A stretch of DNA of 64,000 nt, taken from assembly GCF_900102425.1 (NCBI RefSeq), contig NZ_FNBT01000004.1, forward strand, positions 310,001 to 374,000, in the 5' to 3' direction. Every line of letters begins with the position of its first letter. The stretch's first letter is position 1. The notes beneath the pieces are model-generated. The model was not told the origin of the DNA, did no database searches, and saw only the letters and a list, made by a program, of their open reading frames with translations. This stretch comes from Blastococcus aurantiacus (GTDB taxonomy: Bacteria; Actinomycetota; Actinomycetes; Mycobacteriales; Geodermatophilaceae). Positions 32,823 to 43,809 of the stretch are shown here, piece after piece. A program made the translations under genes and the position numbers.

Positions 32823-34298
32823 TCAGTTGGTCCAGTGGCCGGCGCGGCCGACGGCGTCCTTCCAGCGGTCGTGCCGGCCGTCGTCGCGGAGGCCGTGGGT
32901 CGGCTCGAAGCGGCGGTCCAGTGCCCACGTCTGCGCCAGCTCGTCGGTCGAGCTCCAGACGCCGGTGCCCAGGCCGGCCAGGAAGGCCGCCCCCAGCGCC
33001 GTCGTCTCGGTGACGACGGGCCGGCGCACCGGGACGCCGAGCTGGTCGGCCTGCAGCTGGAGCAGCAGGTCGTTCGCGCTCGCACCACCGTCGGCGGAGA
33101 GCTCGGGCACCGAGAGCCCAGCCTCGTCCACCATCACGTCGACGACGTCGCGCACCTCGAAGGCGAGCGCCTCGAGGGTGGCCCGGGCGATGTGCGCCCG
33201 CGTGGTCCCGCGGGTGATGCCGAGGATCGCACCGCGGGCGTGCGGGTCCCAGTGCGGTGCGCCCATGCCGGTCAGCGCGGGCACGAAGACGACGTCGCCG
33301 GAGTCGGGCACGGTGCGCGCCAGCCCCTCGATCTCGGCGGCGGAGTCGATGAGGCCCAGGCCGTCGCGCAGCCACTGCACCGCAGCACCCGTGACGAAGA
33401 TGGCCCCCTCGAGCGCGTAGACCAGCCCGTCGCCGAGGTCCCAGGCGACCGTGGTCAGCAGGCCGGCGTCCGAGCGGACCGGGCTCGATCCGGTGTTGGT
33501 GAGCACGAACGAGCCGGTGCCGTAGGTGCACTTGCTCATGCCGGGGGAGAAGCACGCCTGCCCGAAGAGCGCGGCCTGCTGGTCGCCGGCCATGCCCGAG
33601 ATCGGCAGCGAGAGCCCGAGGAAGGAGTCGGGGTCGGTCGTGCCGACGACACCGGAGTTGGGGACCAGCTCGGGCAGGGCGGACCGGGGGACGTCGAACA
33701 GGTCGCACAGCTCGTCGGACCAGGCGCCCTTCTCGAGGTCGAACAGCAGCGTGCGGCTGGCGTTGCTGGGATCGGTGACGTGCACGGCGCCGCCGGTGAG
33801 CCGGGCGATCAGGTAGGAGTCGACGGTGCCCAGCGCCAGTGAGCCGTCGTGCACCCCCGACCACATCCGTGGCTCGTGCTCGGCGAGCCAGGCGTACTTC
33901 GTGCCGGTGAAGTACGGGTCCAGCCGCAGGCCGGTGAGCCCGGCGACGCGCTCCTCCACGCCGTCGGCCCGCAGCCGGTCGCAGATCCCGGTGGTGCGGC
34001 GGTCCTGCCACACGATCGCCGGACGGGGGGAGTGGAGGGTGCGGCGCTCCCACACCACGGCGGTCTCCCGCTGGTCGGTGAGGCCGATGCACGTCGGCTG
34101 GTCCTCGGTCCCCGCCAGGGCCTCGCGGCAGGCGGCGACGGTCGCCGTCCAGATGTCGTCGGGCTCGTGCTCCACCCAGCCGGGGCGCGGGAAGAGCTGC
34201 GCGAACTCCCGGTAGCCGCGGGACAGCACGTCGCCCTGCTCGCCGACGACCAGCGCCGTCACCCCGGTGGTACCTGCGTCGATGGCCAGAACAGGCAT
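32823..34298 (-). CDS. glpK: Glycerol kinase
   Basis: 491 residues, FGGY family. AIDAGTTGVTALV phosphate loop, VWQDRRTTGICDRL, the substrate signature DPYFTGTKYAWL, the GTGSFVLTNTG motif near residue 264 and GGASANDLLLQLQADQLG. Uses ATP to make sn-glycerol 3-phosphate. Start ATG at 34298 fits the family N-terminus MPVLAIDAG. A leaderless -10 box TAGGTT lies 7 nt upstream. The length matches the family. Confidence 0.93.
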   Translation of the reverse strand: MPVLAIDAGTTGVTALVVGEQGDVLSRGYREFAQLFPRPGWVEHEPDDIWTATVAACREALAGTEDQPTCIGLTDQRETAVVWERRTLHSPRPAIVWQDRRTTGICDRLRADGVEERVAGLTGLRLDPYFTGTKYAWLAEHEPRMWSGVHDGSLALGTVDSYLIARLTGGAVHVTDPSNASRTLLFDLEKGAWSDELCDLFDVPRSALPELVPNSGVVGTTDPDSFLGLSLPISGMAGDQQAALFGQACFSPGMSKCTYGTGSFVLTNTGSSPVRSDAGLLTTVAWDLGDGLVYALEGAIFVTGAAVQWLRDGLGLIDSAAEIEGLARTVPDSGDVVFVPALTGMGAPHWDPHARGAILGITRGTTRAHIARATLEALAFEVRDVVDVMVDEAGLSVPELSADGGASANDLLLQLQADQLGVPVRRPVVTETTALGAAFLAGLGTGVWSSTDELAQTWALDRRFEPTHGLRDDGRHDRWKDAVGRAGHWTN

Positions 34299-34305
34299 GC
34301 CCGCG

Positions 34306-34311
34306 AACCTA
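34306..34311 (-). promoter_or_regulatory. -10 box of leaderless glpK promoter
   Basis: TAGGTT on the minus strand, 7 nt before the ATG at 34298. Confidence 0.6.
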
Positions 34312-34388
34312 TAGCCCGGCGGCTCCGGCGCATCTCGGCGGCGGGTGCTCCGGGCGACACCGGCGCGCGGGTGCCCGATGATCACGGG

Positions 34389-34835
34389 GTGACCACAGGC
34401 ATCGAGCTCGTGCGCCCGTCGACGTTGAGCGCCACCGCCCCGTACGCGTACGCCGCCGTGACCGACCCGGGCCGCATGGTGTTCACCGCCGGCGCCTGCC
34501 CCCTGGACGCCGACGGCGCGACGGTCGCCGTCGGGGACGTCGCCGGGCAGGCCCGGCAGGTGATGGAGAACCTGGTGACGGCGCTGGAGGCGGCCGGCGC
34601 CGGGCTCGACGACGTCCTCAAGACGACGGTGTACGTCGCGACGACCGACCGGGCCGACCTGCTCGCCGCCTGGCAGGTGGTGCGCGAGCGCTTCGGCGAC
34701 CACGACGCGCCCAGCACCCTCGTCGGCGTGACCCTGCTCGGCTACGAGGACCAGCTCGTCGAGGTGGAGGCCGTCGCCGTGCGGGACAGCTGGCAGGAAC
34801 CCGGTCCGCCGCAGGACGACGCGGTGACCGCATGA
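34389..34835 (+). CDS. RidA/YjgF-family protein
   Basis: 148 residues from GTG 34389. Single RidA domain with VFTAGACPLDADG, QARQVMENLVTALEAAGAGLDDVLKTTVYV and the C-terminal VEVEAVAVRDSW. RidA proteins deaminate reactive enamine/imine intermediates; the key Arg that RidA proper uses to bind the carboxylate is not clearly present in the VEVEAVAV region, so it may be one of the Rid subfamilies without that activity. ATGA overlap with the exoribonuclease gene downstream. Confidence 0.85.
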   Translation: MTTGIELVRPSTLSATAPYAYAAVTDPGRMVFTAGACPLDADGATVAVGDVAGQARQVMENLVTALEAAGAGLDDVLKTTVYVATTDRADLLAAWQVVRERFGDHDAPSTLVGVTLLGYEDQLVEVEAVAVRDSWQEPGPPQDDAVTA

Positions 34836-35323
34836 CGGTCCGGCGCTTCTTCTACGACACCGAATTCATCGAGGACGGCACCACCATCGACCTCGTCTCC
34901 ATCGGCGTCGTCGACGAGACCGGACGGGAGTTCTACGCGGTCAGCACCCAGTTCGACGAGCGCCGGGCCATCCCGTGGGTGCGGCGCAACGTCCTGGACC
35001 AGCTGCCCCCGCCGGCGGACAAGGCCTGGCGCACCCGGGACCGGATCCGCGACGACCTGCTCGCCTTCCTCACCGGCCCCGGCGAGGAGATCGAGCTGTG
35101 GGCCTGGTTCGCCGCCTACGACCACGTCGCCCTCGCGCAGCTGTGGGGTGCCATGCCGGCGCTGCCGCGGCCCATCCCGCGCTTCACCCGCGAGCTGCGC
35201 CAGCGCTGGGACGACCGCGGCCAGCCACCGCTCCCGCCCAAGCCGGCCGGCACGCACGACGCCCTGGTCGACGCCCGCTACAACCTCGCGCGCTGGCGGG
35301 CGATGGAGGAGCAGAGCGGCTGA
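34832..35323 (+). CDS. DEDDh 3'-5' exoribonuclease (Rv2179c/exoribonuclease AS type)
   Basis: 163 residues. Exonuclease motifs FFYDTEFIEDG (DxE), WFAAYDHVALAQL (second Asp) and THDALVDARYNL (His and last Asp). It matches the Rv2179c family, described as a 3' exoribonuclease with a preference for poly-A RNA. ATG overlaps the RidA stop (ATGA). Family length is about 160-170 residues. Confidence 0.9.
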   Translation: MTVRRFFYDTEFIEDGTTIDLVSIGVVDETGREFYAVSTQFDERRAIPWVRRNVLDQLPPPADKAWRTRDRIRDDLLAFLTGPGEEIELWAWFAAYDHVALAQLWGAMPALPRPIPRFTRELRQRWDDRGQPPLPPKPAGTHDALVDARYNLARWRAMEEQSG

Positions 35324-35374
35324 TCGTCCGCCGGCCCCTGGCGCCGGCCCGGCTCGTCCGGGACGCTGCACGGC

Positions 35375-35959
35375 GTGGCAGAGATCAGCGTCGCCCGGGC
35401 GCGCACCGTGCTGGCCCGCTCCTTCTTCGACGACCCCCTCATGGTGTGGTTCTTCCCCGACCCCGACGTGCGCCCGCACGCCTGCGCGGCGATGTTCGGT
35501 CTGTTCGCCGAGCACTACCTGGCCGACGGGCGGGTCGACGTCGCCACGCGGTCGGAGCCCGTGGGGGTGGCGATGTGGCGGTGGCCCGGGCCGGACGCCG
35601 CTCCGCCGGACGGGCCGGAGGAGCTGCCCTCGATCGGCGGGCTGATGACGGGGTTCATGGGAGCCGCCCGCGCCCGCGAGGTCGGCGTGGCGATGGCCTC
35701 GCTCGACGCACTGCGGCCGCCGGAGCCCTACGCCTACCTGCACCTGCTCGCCGTCGACCCCGACGCCTGCCGCCAGGGGCTCGGGGGCGAGCTGCTGGAC
35801 CGCGGGCTCGCCGCCGCCCGCGACGCCGGTCTGGTCGCCTGCCTCGACACGATGAACCCGGCCAACGTGCCCTTCTACGAGGCGCACGGGATGTCGGTCC
35901 GGCACGAGGTGCAGCTCGCCCCGGACGGCCCGACGAGCTGGGCCATGGCGACCGGCTGA
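35375..35959 (+). CDS. GNAT-family N-acetyltransferase
   Basis: 194 residues, GTG start. GNAT motif A is seen as LHLLAVDPDACRQGLGGELLDRGL (Q-x-x-G-x-G/A) and a C-terminal FYEAHGM; N-terminal ARTVLARSFFDDPLMVWFFPD is the family pattern of uncharacterised actinobacterial GNATs. Substrate unknown. No clear ribosome binding site. Confidence 0.85.
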   Translation: MAEISVARARTVLARSFFDDPLMVWFFPDPDVRPHACAAMFGLFAEHYLADGRVDVATRSEPVGVAMWRWPGPDAAPPDGPEELPSIGGLMTGFMGAARAREVGVAMASLDALRPPEPYAYLHLLAVDPDACRQGLGGELLDRGLAAARDAGLVACLDTMNPANVPFYEAHGMSVRHEVQLAPDGPTSWAMATG

Positions 35960-35997
35960 GCGAGGGACCCCGCCCGGGCGGGCGGGGTCTCTCGCTC
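35958..35997. terminator. Bidirectional intrinsic terminator
   Basis: About 18 bp stem (GAGCGAGGGACCCCGCCC and complement, G:U tolerated) with a GGGC loop, between the convergent GNAT and chemoreceptor stops. Confidence 0.88.
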
Positions 35998-38155
35998 AGA
36001 CCGTGAAGACGCCGAGCAGGCGGTTGAGCTCGCGGGAGAGGTCGTCGAGCTCCTGGGCGGCGGTGCGCGCCCGCTCGACGTCGATGGCGCTGGCGTCGGC
36101 GTCCTCGGCCACGGTGGTGAGCGTCGTCGTCACCGTGCCGGCACCGTCGGCCGCCGAGGCGACGCTGCGGGTGAGTTCTCCGGTGGTGGCGGTCTGCTCC
36201 TCGACGGCGCTGGCGATCGTCGTCTGGTGGTCGTTCATCGAGCGGACCACGTCGGCGATCTGCGAGATCGAGCGCACCGCGGCCGACACCTCGTGCTGGA
36301 TGGCCTGCACCCGCTGCGTGATCTCCTCGCTGGACCGGGCCGCCTCCTGGGCGAGCTCCTTGACCTCGTTGGCGACCACCGCGAATCCCTTGCCGGCGTC
36401 CCCGGCGCGCGCCGCCTCGATGGTGGCGTTCAGCGCGAGCAGGTTGGTCTGCTCGGCGACGCCGGCGATCACGCGCACGACGTCGCCGATCTCCGCGGAA
36501 CTCGCGCCGAGCGCGGTGATGGTGGACTCGGTCTGCTCGGCCAGGCCCGCGGCCTTGCGGCCCACGTCGGCGGCCTCCGCCGCACTGCGGGAGATCTCGG
36601 TGATCGAGGCACCCATCTCCTGCGCGCCGGTCGCGGCGGCGGACACGCTGCGGCTGATCTCGGCCGCCGCCCGGTGCGCGCCCTGTGCCTGGTCCCGGCT
36701 GCGCGCCGCGCGCTGGGCCAGGCCGTCGGCGACGGCGGACACCCCGCCGGCCGAGACGGCCACCTCGCGGGCGCACCGGCCGATGTCGCGCACCGTGGCC
36801 GCCACCTTGTCCACGAACCGGTTGAACGCCCCCGACAGCTCGCCGACCTCGTCGGAGCGCGAGTCGTCCATGCGCTGGGTGAGGTCCCCCTCGCCGTCGG
36901 CGATCTCGGCCATGCGGTTCCGCAGGTGCTCCAGCGGTGCGGTGAGCCGGCGGCCCATCCACAGCGCCAGCAGCGCACCGAGGACGGCGATGACGAGACC
37001 CGCGACGACCAGGGCGGTCAGCATCGAGGAACGGCCGTCGGCCAGGGACTCGACGGGCCCCGCGAAGTCGCCGTCCCGGGACACGGTCGCGATCACCCAG
37101 TCCCACGGGGCGTAGTACGACAGCCGCACCGTGGTGGGGCCCGCGTCGGGGTCGACGTAGCGGACGGTGGCCTGCTCGCCGGCCTCCAGCTCGACGCCGG
37201 CCTCGACCATCCGCTGCACGTAGGGGGAGCCCTCCGCGTCGGTGGCCTCGAGCATGTTCTCGCCGTCGCGCACCCCGTCAGGGCTGATCAGCACGGTGCC
37301 GGCGCGGTCGCCGGTGCCGCCGTAGACCTCGACGTGGCCCGTCGCGCCGACCTCGGTGCCGTCGAGGCTCTCGCGCAGGGCGGGCAGGTTCTCCTGCTTC
37401 ACACCGACGTAGAGGACGCCGATCACCTCGCCGGCGCGGTCGAACAGCGGTGCGTAGGCCGAGACGAGCCAGGAGTCGACGACGAGCGCGTTGCCCCGGT
37501 AGGTCTCCCCGCCCAGCACCGTCGAGACGACGGCGTTCGGGGTGCCGTCCGGGTTGGTCTCCGGGATGTAGGTGCCGATCGCGCGAGCCCCCGAGGCGGC
37601 CTGCACGTTCGTCGCGACCCGCAGGAGACCCTGCGGGGTGCGCTGGAAGATGGTGACGGTGGCGCCGACCATCGTCTTGATCTCGTCGACGACCGGGGCG
37701 GGGACGTCGACGTCGGCGTTCTGCCCGAGCCAGCGGCCTCCGACGAGGACCTGCGGCAGCCGGACCGGGGTCACCTCGCCGGTCGCCTGGTTCCTGGCCT
37801 CCCACGGCACGAGGTCCTCGGTGCCGTCGCCGATGGCGAAGCCGCCGTTCTGCGCGAGCACGTACTGGGCCGCGGCCAGGTCGGAGTCCACCTTCGCCGC
37901 GGTGGAGGCGCCCTGCGTGGCGACGACGTCGTGGACGCCGGCCGCCGTGCGCGAGATGTCCTCGGCGACCAGCGCGCTGACGTCCGTGGCGGCGTCGTCG
38001 GCGAAGCGGTCGCTCTGCCACGCGCTCACCCCGCCCATCGCGACGCCCGTGACCGCCACGCTGGACACCGCCAGCGCCACCACCTTGGTGCGGATGCCCC
38101 AGGCGCTGGGGTCCGTCCAGCCGGGGAGCGTCCTGTCCTCGAGCAATCCCCGCAC
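35996..38155 (-). CDS. Methyl-accepting chemotaxis protein with Cache sensor
   Basis: 719 residues from GTG 38155 (GGAGG 7 nt upstream). Order: TM1 (about 22-45), a large extracytoplasmic Cache domain (about 50-320, with YIPETNPDGTPNAVVS and VLYVGVKQENL), TM2 (about 330-355), HAMP (RRLTAPLEHLRNRMAEI), and the MCP signalling domain with the conserved hairpin tip EQTNLLALNATIEAARAG and FAVVANEVKELA. It senses an extracellular small molecule and signals to CheA. No che genes are in the window. Start choice removes a long Arg-rich N-terminus. Confidence 0.9.
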   Translation of the reverse strand: MRGLLEDRTLPGWTDPSAWGIRTKVVALAVSSVAVTGVAMGGVSAWQSDRFADDAATDVSALVAEDISRTAAGVHDVVATQGASTAAKVDSDLAAAQYVLAQNGGFAIGDGTEDLVPWEARNQATGEVTPVRLPQVLVGGRWLGQNADVDVPAPVVDEIKTMVGATVTIFQRTPQGLLRVATNVQAASGARAIGTYIPETNPDGTPNAVVSTVLGGETYRGNALVVDSWLVSAYAPLFDRAGEVIGVLYVGVKQENLPALRESLDGTEVGATGHVEVYGGTGDRAGTVLISPDGVRDGENMLEATDAEGSPYVQRMVEAGVELEAGEQATVRYVDPDAGPTTVRLSYYAPWDWVIATVSRDGDFAGPVESLADGRSSMLTALVVAGLVIAVLGALLALWMGRRLTAPLEHLRNRMAEIADGEGDLTQRMDDSRSDEVGELSGAFNRFVDKVAATVRDIGRCAREVAVSAGGVSAVADGLAQRAARSRDQAQGAHRAAAEISRSVSAAATGAQEMGASITEISRSAAEAADVGRKAAGLAEQTESTITALGASSAEIGDVVRVIAGVAEQTNLLALNATIEAARAGDAGKGFAVVANEVKELAQEAARSSEEITQRVQAIQHEVSAAVRSISQIADVVRSMNDHQTTIASAVEEQTATTGELTRSVASAADGAGTVTTTLTTVAEDADASAIDVERARTAAQELDDLSRELNRLLGVFTV

Positions 38156-38388
38156 GCGTCGTCCTCCATCCGGTCCGCGGCGGTCCAGTGACCGCCGTCC
38201 GGAAGGGTTCTCGGCAGGGCGGCGACGATCCGGAACGGAACTGGCCGGTGGTGACCGGAACGACACCTGCGAGGCCGCCGGCGGCGGTCACGGGGATGCC
38301 GCGCAAGGGGTCCGGTGCGGTTCCCACCTGCGGCATCATGGCCGGTGCCAACCCGGCCACAGTCCCGCTCCTCGACGCGGAGGTACGC

Positions 38389-40797
<2,409 letters not shown>

Positions 40798-40798
<1 letters not shown>

Positions 40799-41799
40799 TG
40801 ATCGACCTCCGTTCCGACACGGTCACCCGGCCGACCGACGGCATGCGCAAGGCCATGGCCGAGGCCGAGGTGGGGGACGACGTCTACGCCGAGGACCCGA
40901 CCACGCGCGAGCTCGAGGAGCGGACGGCGGAGCTGTTCGGCCACGAGGCGGGGCTGTTCGTGCCCTCGGGGACCATGGGCAACCAGATCGGGATGCGGCT
41001 GGTCGCCGAGCCCGGCCAGGAGGTGCTCTGCGACGCCGACGCGCACGTGGTCACCTACGAGATGGGTGCCGCGGCCGCGATCTTCGGCCTGTCCACGCGC
41101 ACCGTCGTCTCCGACCGGGGTCTGCTCGACGCCGACGCGCTGATTGCGCAGGTCCGGCCCCAGGGCGACTCGTACCTGACCGGCACCGCGGCCATCGCCG
41201 TGGAGAACACGCACAACCGGGGCTTCGGCCGCGTGCAGCCCCTGGGCGAGCTGCAGAAGCTGTGGGACTGGTCCCGCGGCGCCGGCGTCGCCGTCCACCT
41301 CGACGGGGCCCGCATCTGGAACGCGCACGTCGCCTCCGGCGTCGACCTGGCCACCTACGGCCGGCTGGCCGACACCGCCTCGGTCTGCTTCTCCAAGGGC
41401 CTGGGGACGCCGGTCGGCTCGGTCCTGCTGGGCTCGGCGCAGCGGATGGCGACGGCCCGGCTGTGGCGCAAGCGCCTGGGCGGCGGGATGCGCCAGGTCG
41501 GCGTGCTGGCGGCCGCGTGCCTGTACGCGCTGGACCACCACCTTCCGCGGCTGGGCGAGGACCACGAGAACGCGCAGCACCTGGCCGAGCGCCTCGGCGT
41601 GGACCCGGCGTCGGTGGAGACCAACATGGTCGTGCTGGACGACGTCGAGGCGCCGGTGCTCGCCGAGGCGGCCAAGGCGCAGGGCGTGCTGGTGTCGCAG
41701 GTCAGCCCCTCGCGCGTCCGGCTGGTCACGCACCTCGACGTCGACCGGACCGGCATCGACCGCGCCGCCGACGTCCTGACGGAGCTGCTCGACCGCTGA
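40798..41799 (+). CDS. ltaE: Low-specificity L-threonine aldolase
   Basis: 333 residues, PLP fold type I. N-terminal IDLRSDTVTRPTDGMRKAM, ENTHNRGFGRV and the PLP lysine in VCFSKGLGTPVGSVL (about residue 197). Cleaves L-threonine to glycine and acetaldehyde; supplies glycine. TGATG overlap with aroG. Confidence 0.93.
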
Positions 41800-41813
41800 G
41801 CCACCGCTGCATC

Positions 41814-41860
41814 GTGCGCTGATGCGCACATCCGGCTGCGAGAAGTGCGCATGAGTGCAC
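41814..41860 (+). repeat. Left 47-bp inverted repeat around the DUF559-type gene
   Basis: The first 14 bases GTGCGCTGATGCGC are identical to the reverse complement of 42876-42889; over the whole 47 bp 33 positions match, including the distal TGCGCAT block. The element folds (TGCGC-TGAT-GCGCA). Confidence 0.7.
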
Positions 41861-41930
41861 ATCGCCGACCGCTGTCCCCAGATCTCGCGCCAGGGAACCG
41901 TGCCGGCCACCACGGCAGCAGGCTGACGGC

Positions 41931-42851
41931 GTGGCGCGGGACCCGGCACGGCTGATCGGCGAGGCGGGCTGGGCCGCCGTCCCGGAGCTGCTCACGCACG
42001 TCAGCCGGAGAACGCTGACGGACTGGGTGGCGGCAGGGAAGCTCGTGCGACTGCGTCCGGGCGTCCTCGCGCTCCCCGGCACCGCGGCGGACTGGCGAAC
42101 CCGGCTGGCCTCGGCCCTGCACCGGCGTGAGGCCGTCGCGAGCCATGTGACCGCACTGGCCCTGTGGGAGCTGATCGAGCATCCGCCCGGCCCCGTGCAC
42201 ATCACCGTGGGCCTCCAGGGCAGCGGCCGTGGGCCGGCCGGAGTGATGGTGCACAGGGCCGCGGGCGCCTGGGCGGACAGGCGCCGCGTCGACGGTCTGG
42301 CTGTCAGCTCGCCGGAGCGCGCGGTGCTCGAAGCCTGGGGCTCCGGGGGGCCTGGGGGCATGGCCGCCATCCGAGCGGCAGCCATCGGCGGAGTGCGCCG
42401 TCGCATCTGCTCGCCCCGCGAGCTGCGGCACGAGCTGTCGAGAAGCCCTGCCCTGCGCGGACGAGGCGAGCTGGCCCACCTCGTCGACCTGCTGATCGGC
42501 GGGTGTCAGAGCGAGCTCGAGATCTGGGGGTGCCTGCACGTGCTCCGGACGCCGGGCATGCCGACATTCGTGCAGCAGCGGCGGGTGAGCATCGGGTCCG
42601 AGACCTTCGCCCTCGACGCCGCGTGCGAGGAATCGATGCTCGCTGTCGAGATGGACGGAGCGGCGTGGCACGGGACGCGCGCGCAGCGCGAGGCCGATAT
42701 CCGCCGGGACGCGCTGGTGGCCACGGTCGGTTGGCAGACCTTGCGGTTCAGCTTCGCCCGCCTGACGCGGTCGCCCGAGGCGTGCCGCCGCGAGATCGTC
42801 GCGGTCCACACCGCCCGGCTCCGCCTACTCCGGCGCGGCGCTGAGCAGTGA
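41931..42851 (+). CDS. AbiEi/DUF559-like protein (HTH + nuclease-fold domain)
   Basis: 306 residues, GTG start. An N-terminal winged-helix-like region (VPELLTHVSRRTLTDWVAAGKLVRLRPGVLAL; 41982-42078) resembles the AbiEi antitoxin-type domain, and the C-terminal part, LDAACEESMLAVEMDGAAWHG and the following DIRRDALVATVGWQTLRFSF, resembles DUF559/Vsr-like endonuclease-fold proteins. These are common single genes in actinobacteria with no proven function; an AbiEii toxin partner is not adjacent. It sits between inverted repeats (see findings). GC is slightly lower than its neighbours. Confidence 0.75.
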   Translation: MARDPARLIGEAGWAAVPELLTHVSRRTLTDWVAAGKLVRLRPGVLALPGTAADWRTRLASALHRREAVASHVTALALWELIEHPPGPVHITVGLQGSGRGPAGVMVHRAAGAWADRRRVDGLAVSSPERAVLEAWGSGGPGGMAAIRAAAIGGVRRRICSPRELRHELSRSPALRGRGELAHLVDLLIGGCQSELEIWGCLHVLRTPGMPTFVQQRRVSIGSETFALDAACEESMLAVEMDGAAWHGTRAQREADIRRDALVATVGWQTLRFSFARLTRSPEACRREIVAVHTARLRLLRRGAEQ

Positions 42852-42889
42852 TGCGCAGTTCCGGACCGGAGATTCGCGCATCAGCGCAC
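42843..42889 (-). repeat. Right 47-bp inverted repeat around the DUF559-type gene
   Basis: Reverse-complement partner of 41814-41860; overlaps the last codons and stop of the gene. Distal GCGCATCAGCGCAC is perfect over 14 bases. Confidence 0.7.
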
Positions 42890-42903
42890 AGTGCGGCGAG
42901 TAC

Positions 42904-43797
42904 TCAGGCGGCCGGGGCGTCCGGGATGAGGGAGTTGAGCAGCTTGATGTCGGCGGCGTGGCCGCCGCACGGGTCGCCGTCCTTGAGGCTGGGCGTCTCG
43001 ACGACGACGGGGACGCCGGCCATCGACGGGTGCGCGAGCAGCTCTGCGAAGGGCGCGACGCCGATCGAGCCCTCGCCGATCGTGGTGTGCCGGTCGCGCT
43101 TGGAGCCGCACCCGTCGAGGGAGTCGTTGGCGTGCACCAGCCCGAGCCGACCCGGTCCGACCGTGGCCTCGACCAGGTCCAGCGTCGCGGTCATCCCGCC
43201 CGGGGTCGCCAGGTCGTGCCCCGCCGCCCACACGTGGCAGGTGTCGAAGCAGACGCCGACGAGCGGGTGGTCCTCGAGCGCGGCGAAGTAGGGGCCGAGC
43301 TCCTCGACGGTGGCCGCCAGCGCCTTGCCGCCACCGGCGGTGGGCTCGATCAGCAGCCGCGGCCCGGACGGGTCGGCGGCCTCGAGCACCGGCAGCAGCC
43401 GCTCGTGCAGCTGGCGTAGCGCGTCGGCGTAGCGGTCCTCGCCGACGGCGGAGCCCGCGTGCACGACGACACCCTCGCAGCCCAGCTGGGCGCCGCGGGC
43501 CAGGTTGTGCGCGATCGTGGCGACCGACTGCTCGACGGTGGCCTCGGTGGGGGAGCCGACGTTCACGAGGAACGGCGTGTGGATGAACGACGGGACGCCG
43601 CGCTCGGCGCAGCCGGCGGTGAAGAGCGCGTCCTGCGCCGGGTTACCCGGGGTGAGCTTCCAGCCGCGGGGGTTGCCGACGAAGACCTGGACGGCGGCGG
43701 CACCGACGGCGTCGGTGTAGGGCAGGCCGCCCTTGGCCAGGCCACCCTTGATCTGGATGTGCGCGCCGATCGGCGGCACACGGCGGGGAGAACTCAC
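42904..43797 (-). CDS. nfo: Deoxyribonuclease IV (endonuclease IV)
   Basis: 297 residues, TIM-barrel AP endonuclease. GAHIQIKGGLAKGG start, HTPFLVNVGSP, FDTCHVWAAGHDL and VHANDSLDGCGSKRDRH carry the three-zinc ligands. It cuts the DNA backbone at abasic sites. GTG start (43797) lies 12 nt after pknL's stop, in the same orientation, so the two may be co-transcribed. Confidence 0.93.
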   Translation of the reverse strand: MSSPRRVPPIGAHIQIKGGLAKGGLPYTDAVGAAAVQVFVGNPRGWKLTPGNPAQDALFTAGCAERGVPSFIHTPFLVNVGSPTEATVEQSVATIAHNLARGAQLGCEGVVVHAGSAVGEDRYADALRQLHERLLPVLEAADPSGPRLLIEPTAGGGKALAATVEELGPYFAALEDHPLVGVCFDTCHVWAAGHDLATPGGMTATLDLVEATVGPGRLGLVHANDSLDGCGSKRDRHTTIGEGSIGVAPFAELLAHPSMAGVPVVVETPSLKDGDPCGGHAADIKLLNSLIPDAPAA

Positions 43798-43809
43798 AGC
43801 AGGTGGGAC

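Noticed and set aside
38156..38388. Small gene between the chemoreceptor and pfkA
   Set aside because: The 233 bp has no ORF with a start signal; I see only a repeated CCGGAAC and the pfkA ribosome site.
41814..42889. Complete insertion sequence
   Set aside because: The enclosed protein has no transposase signature (no DDE or HUH motif) and there is no flanking duplication; called only as a possible non-autonomous unit.
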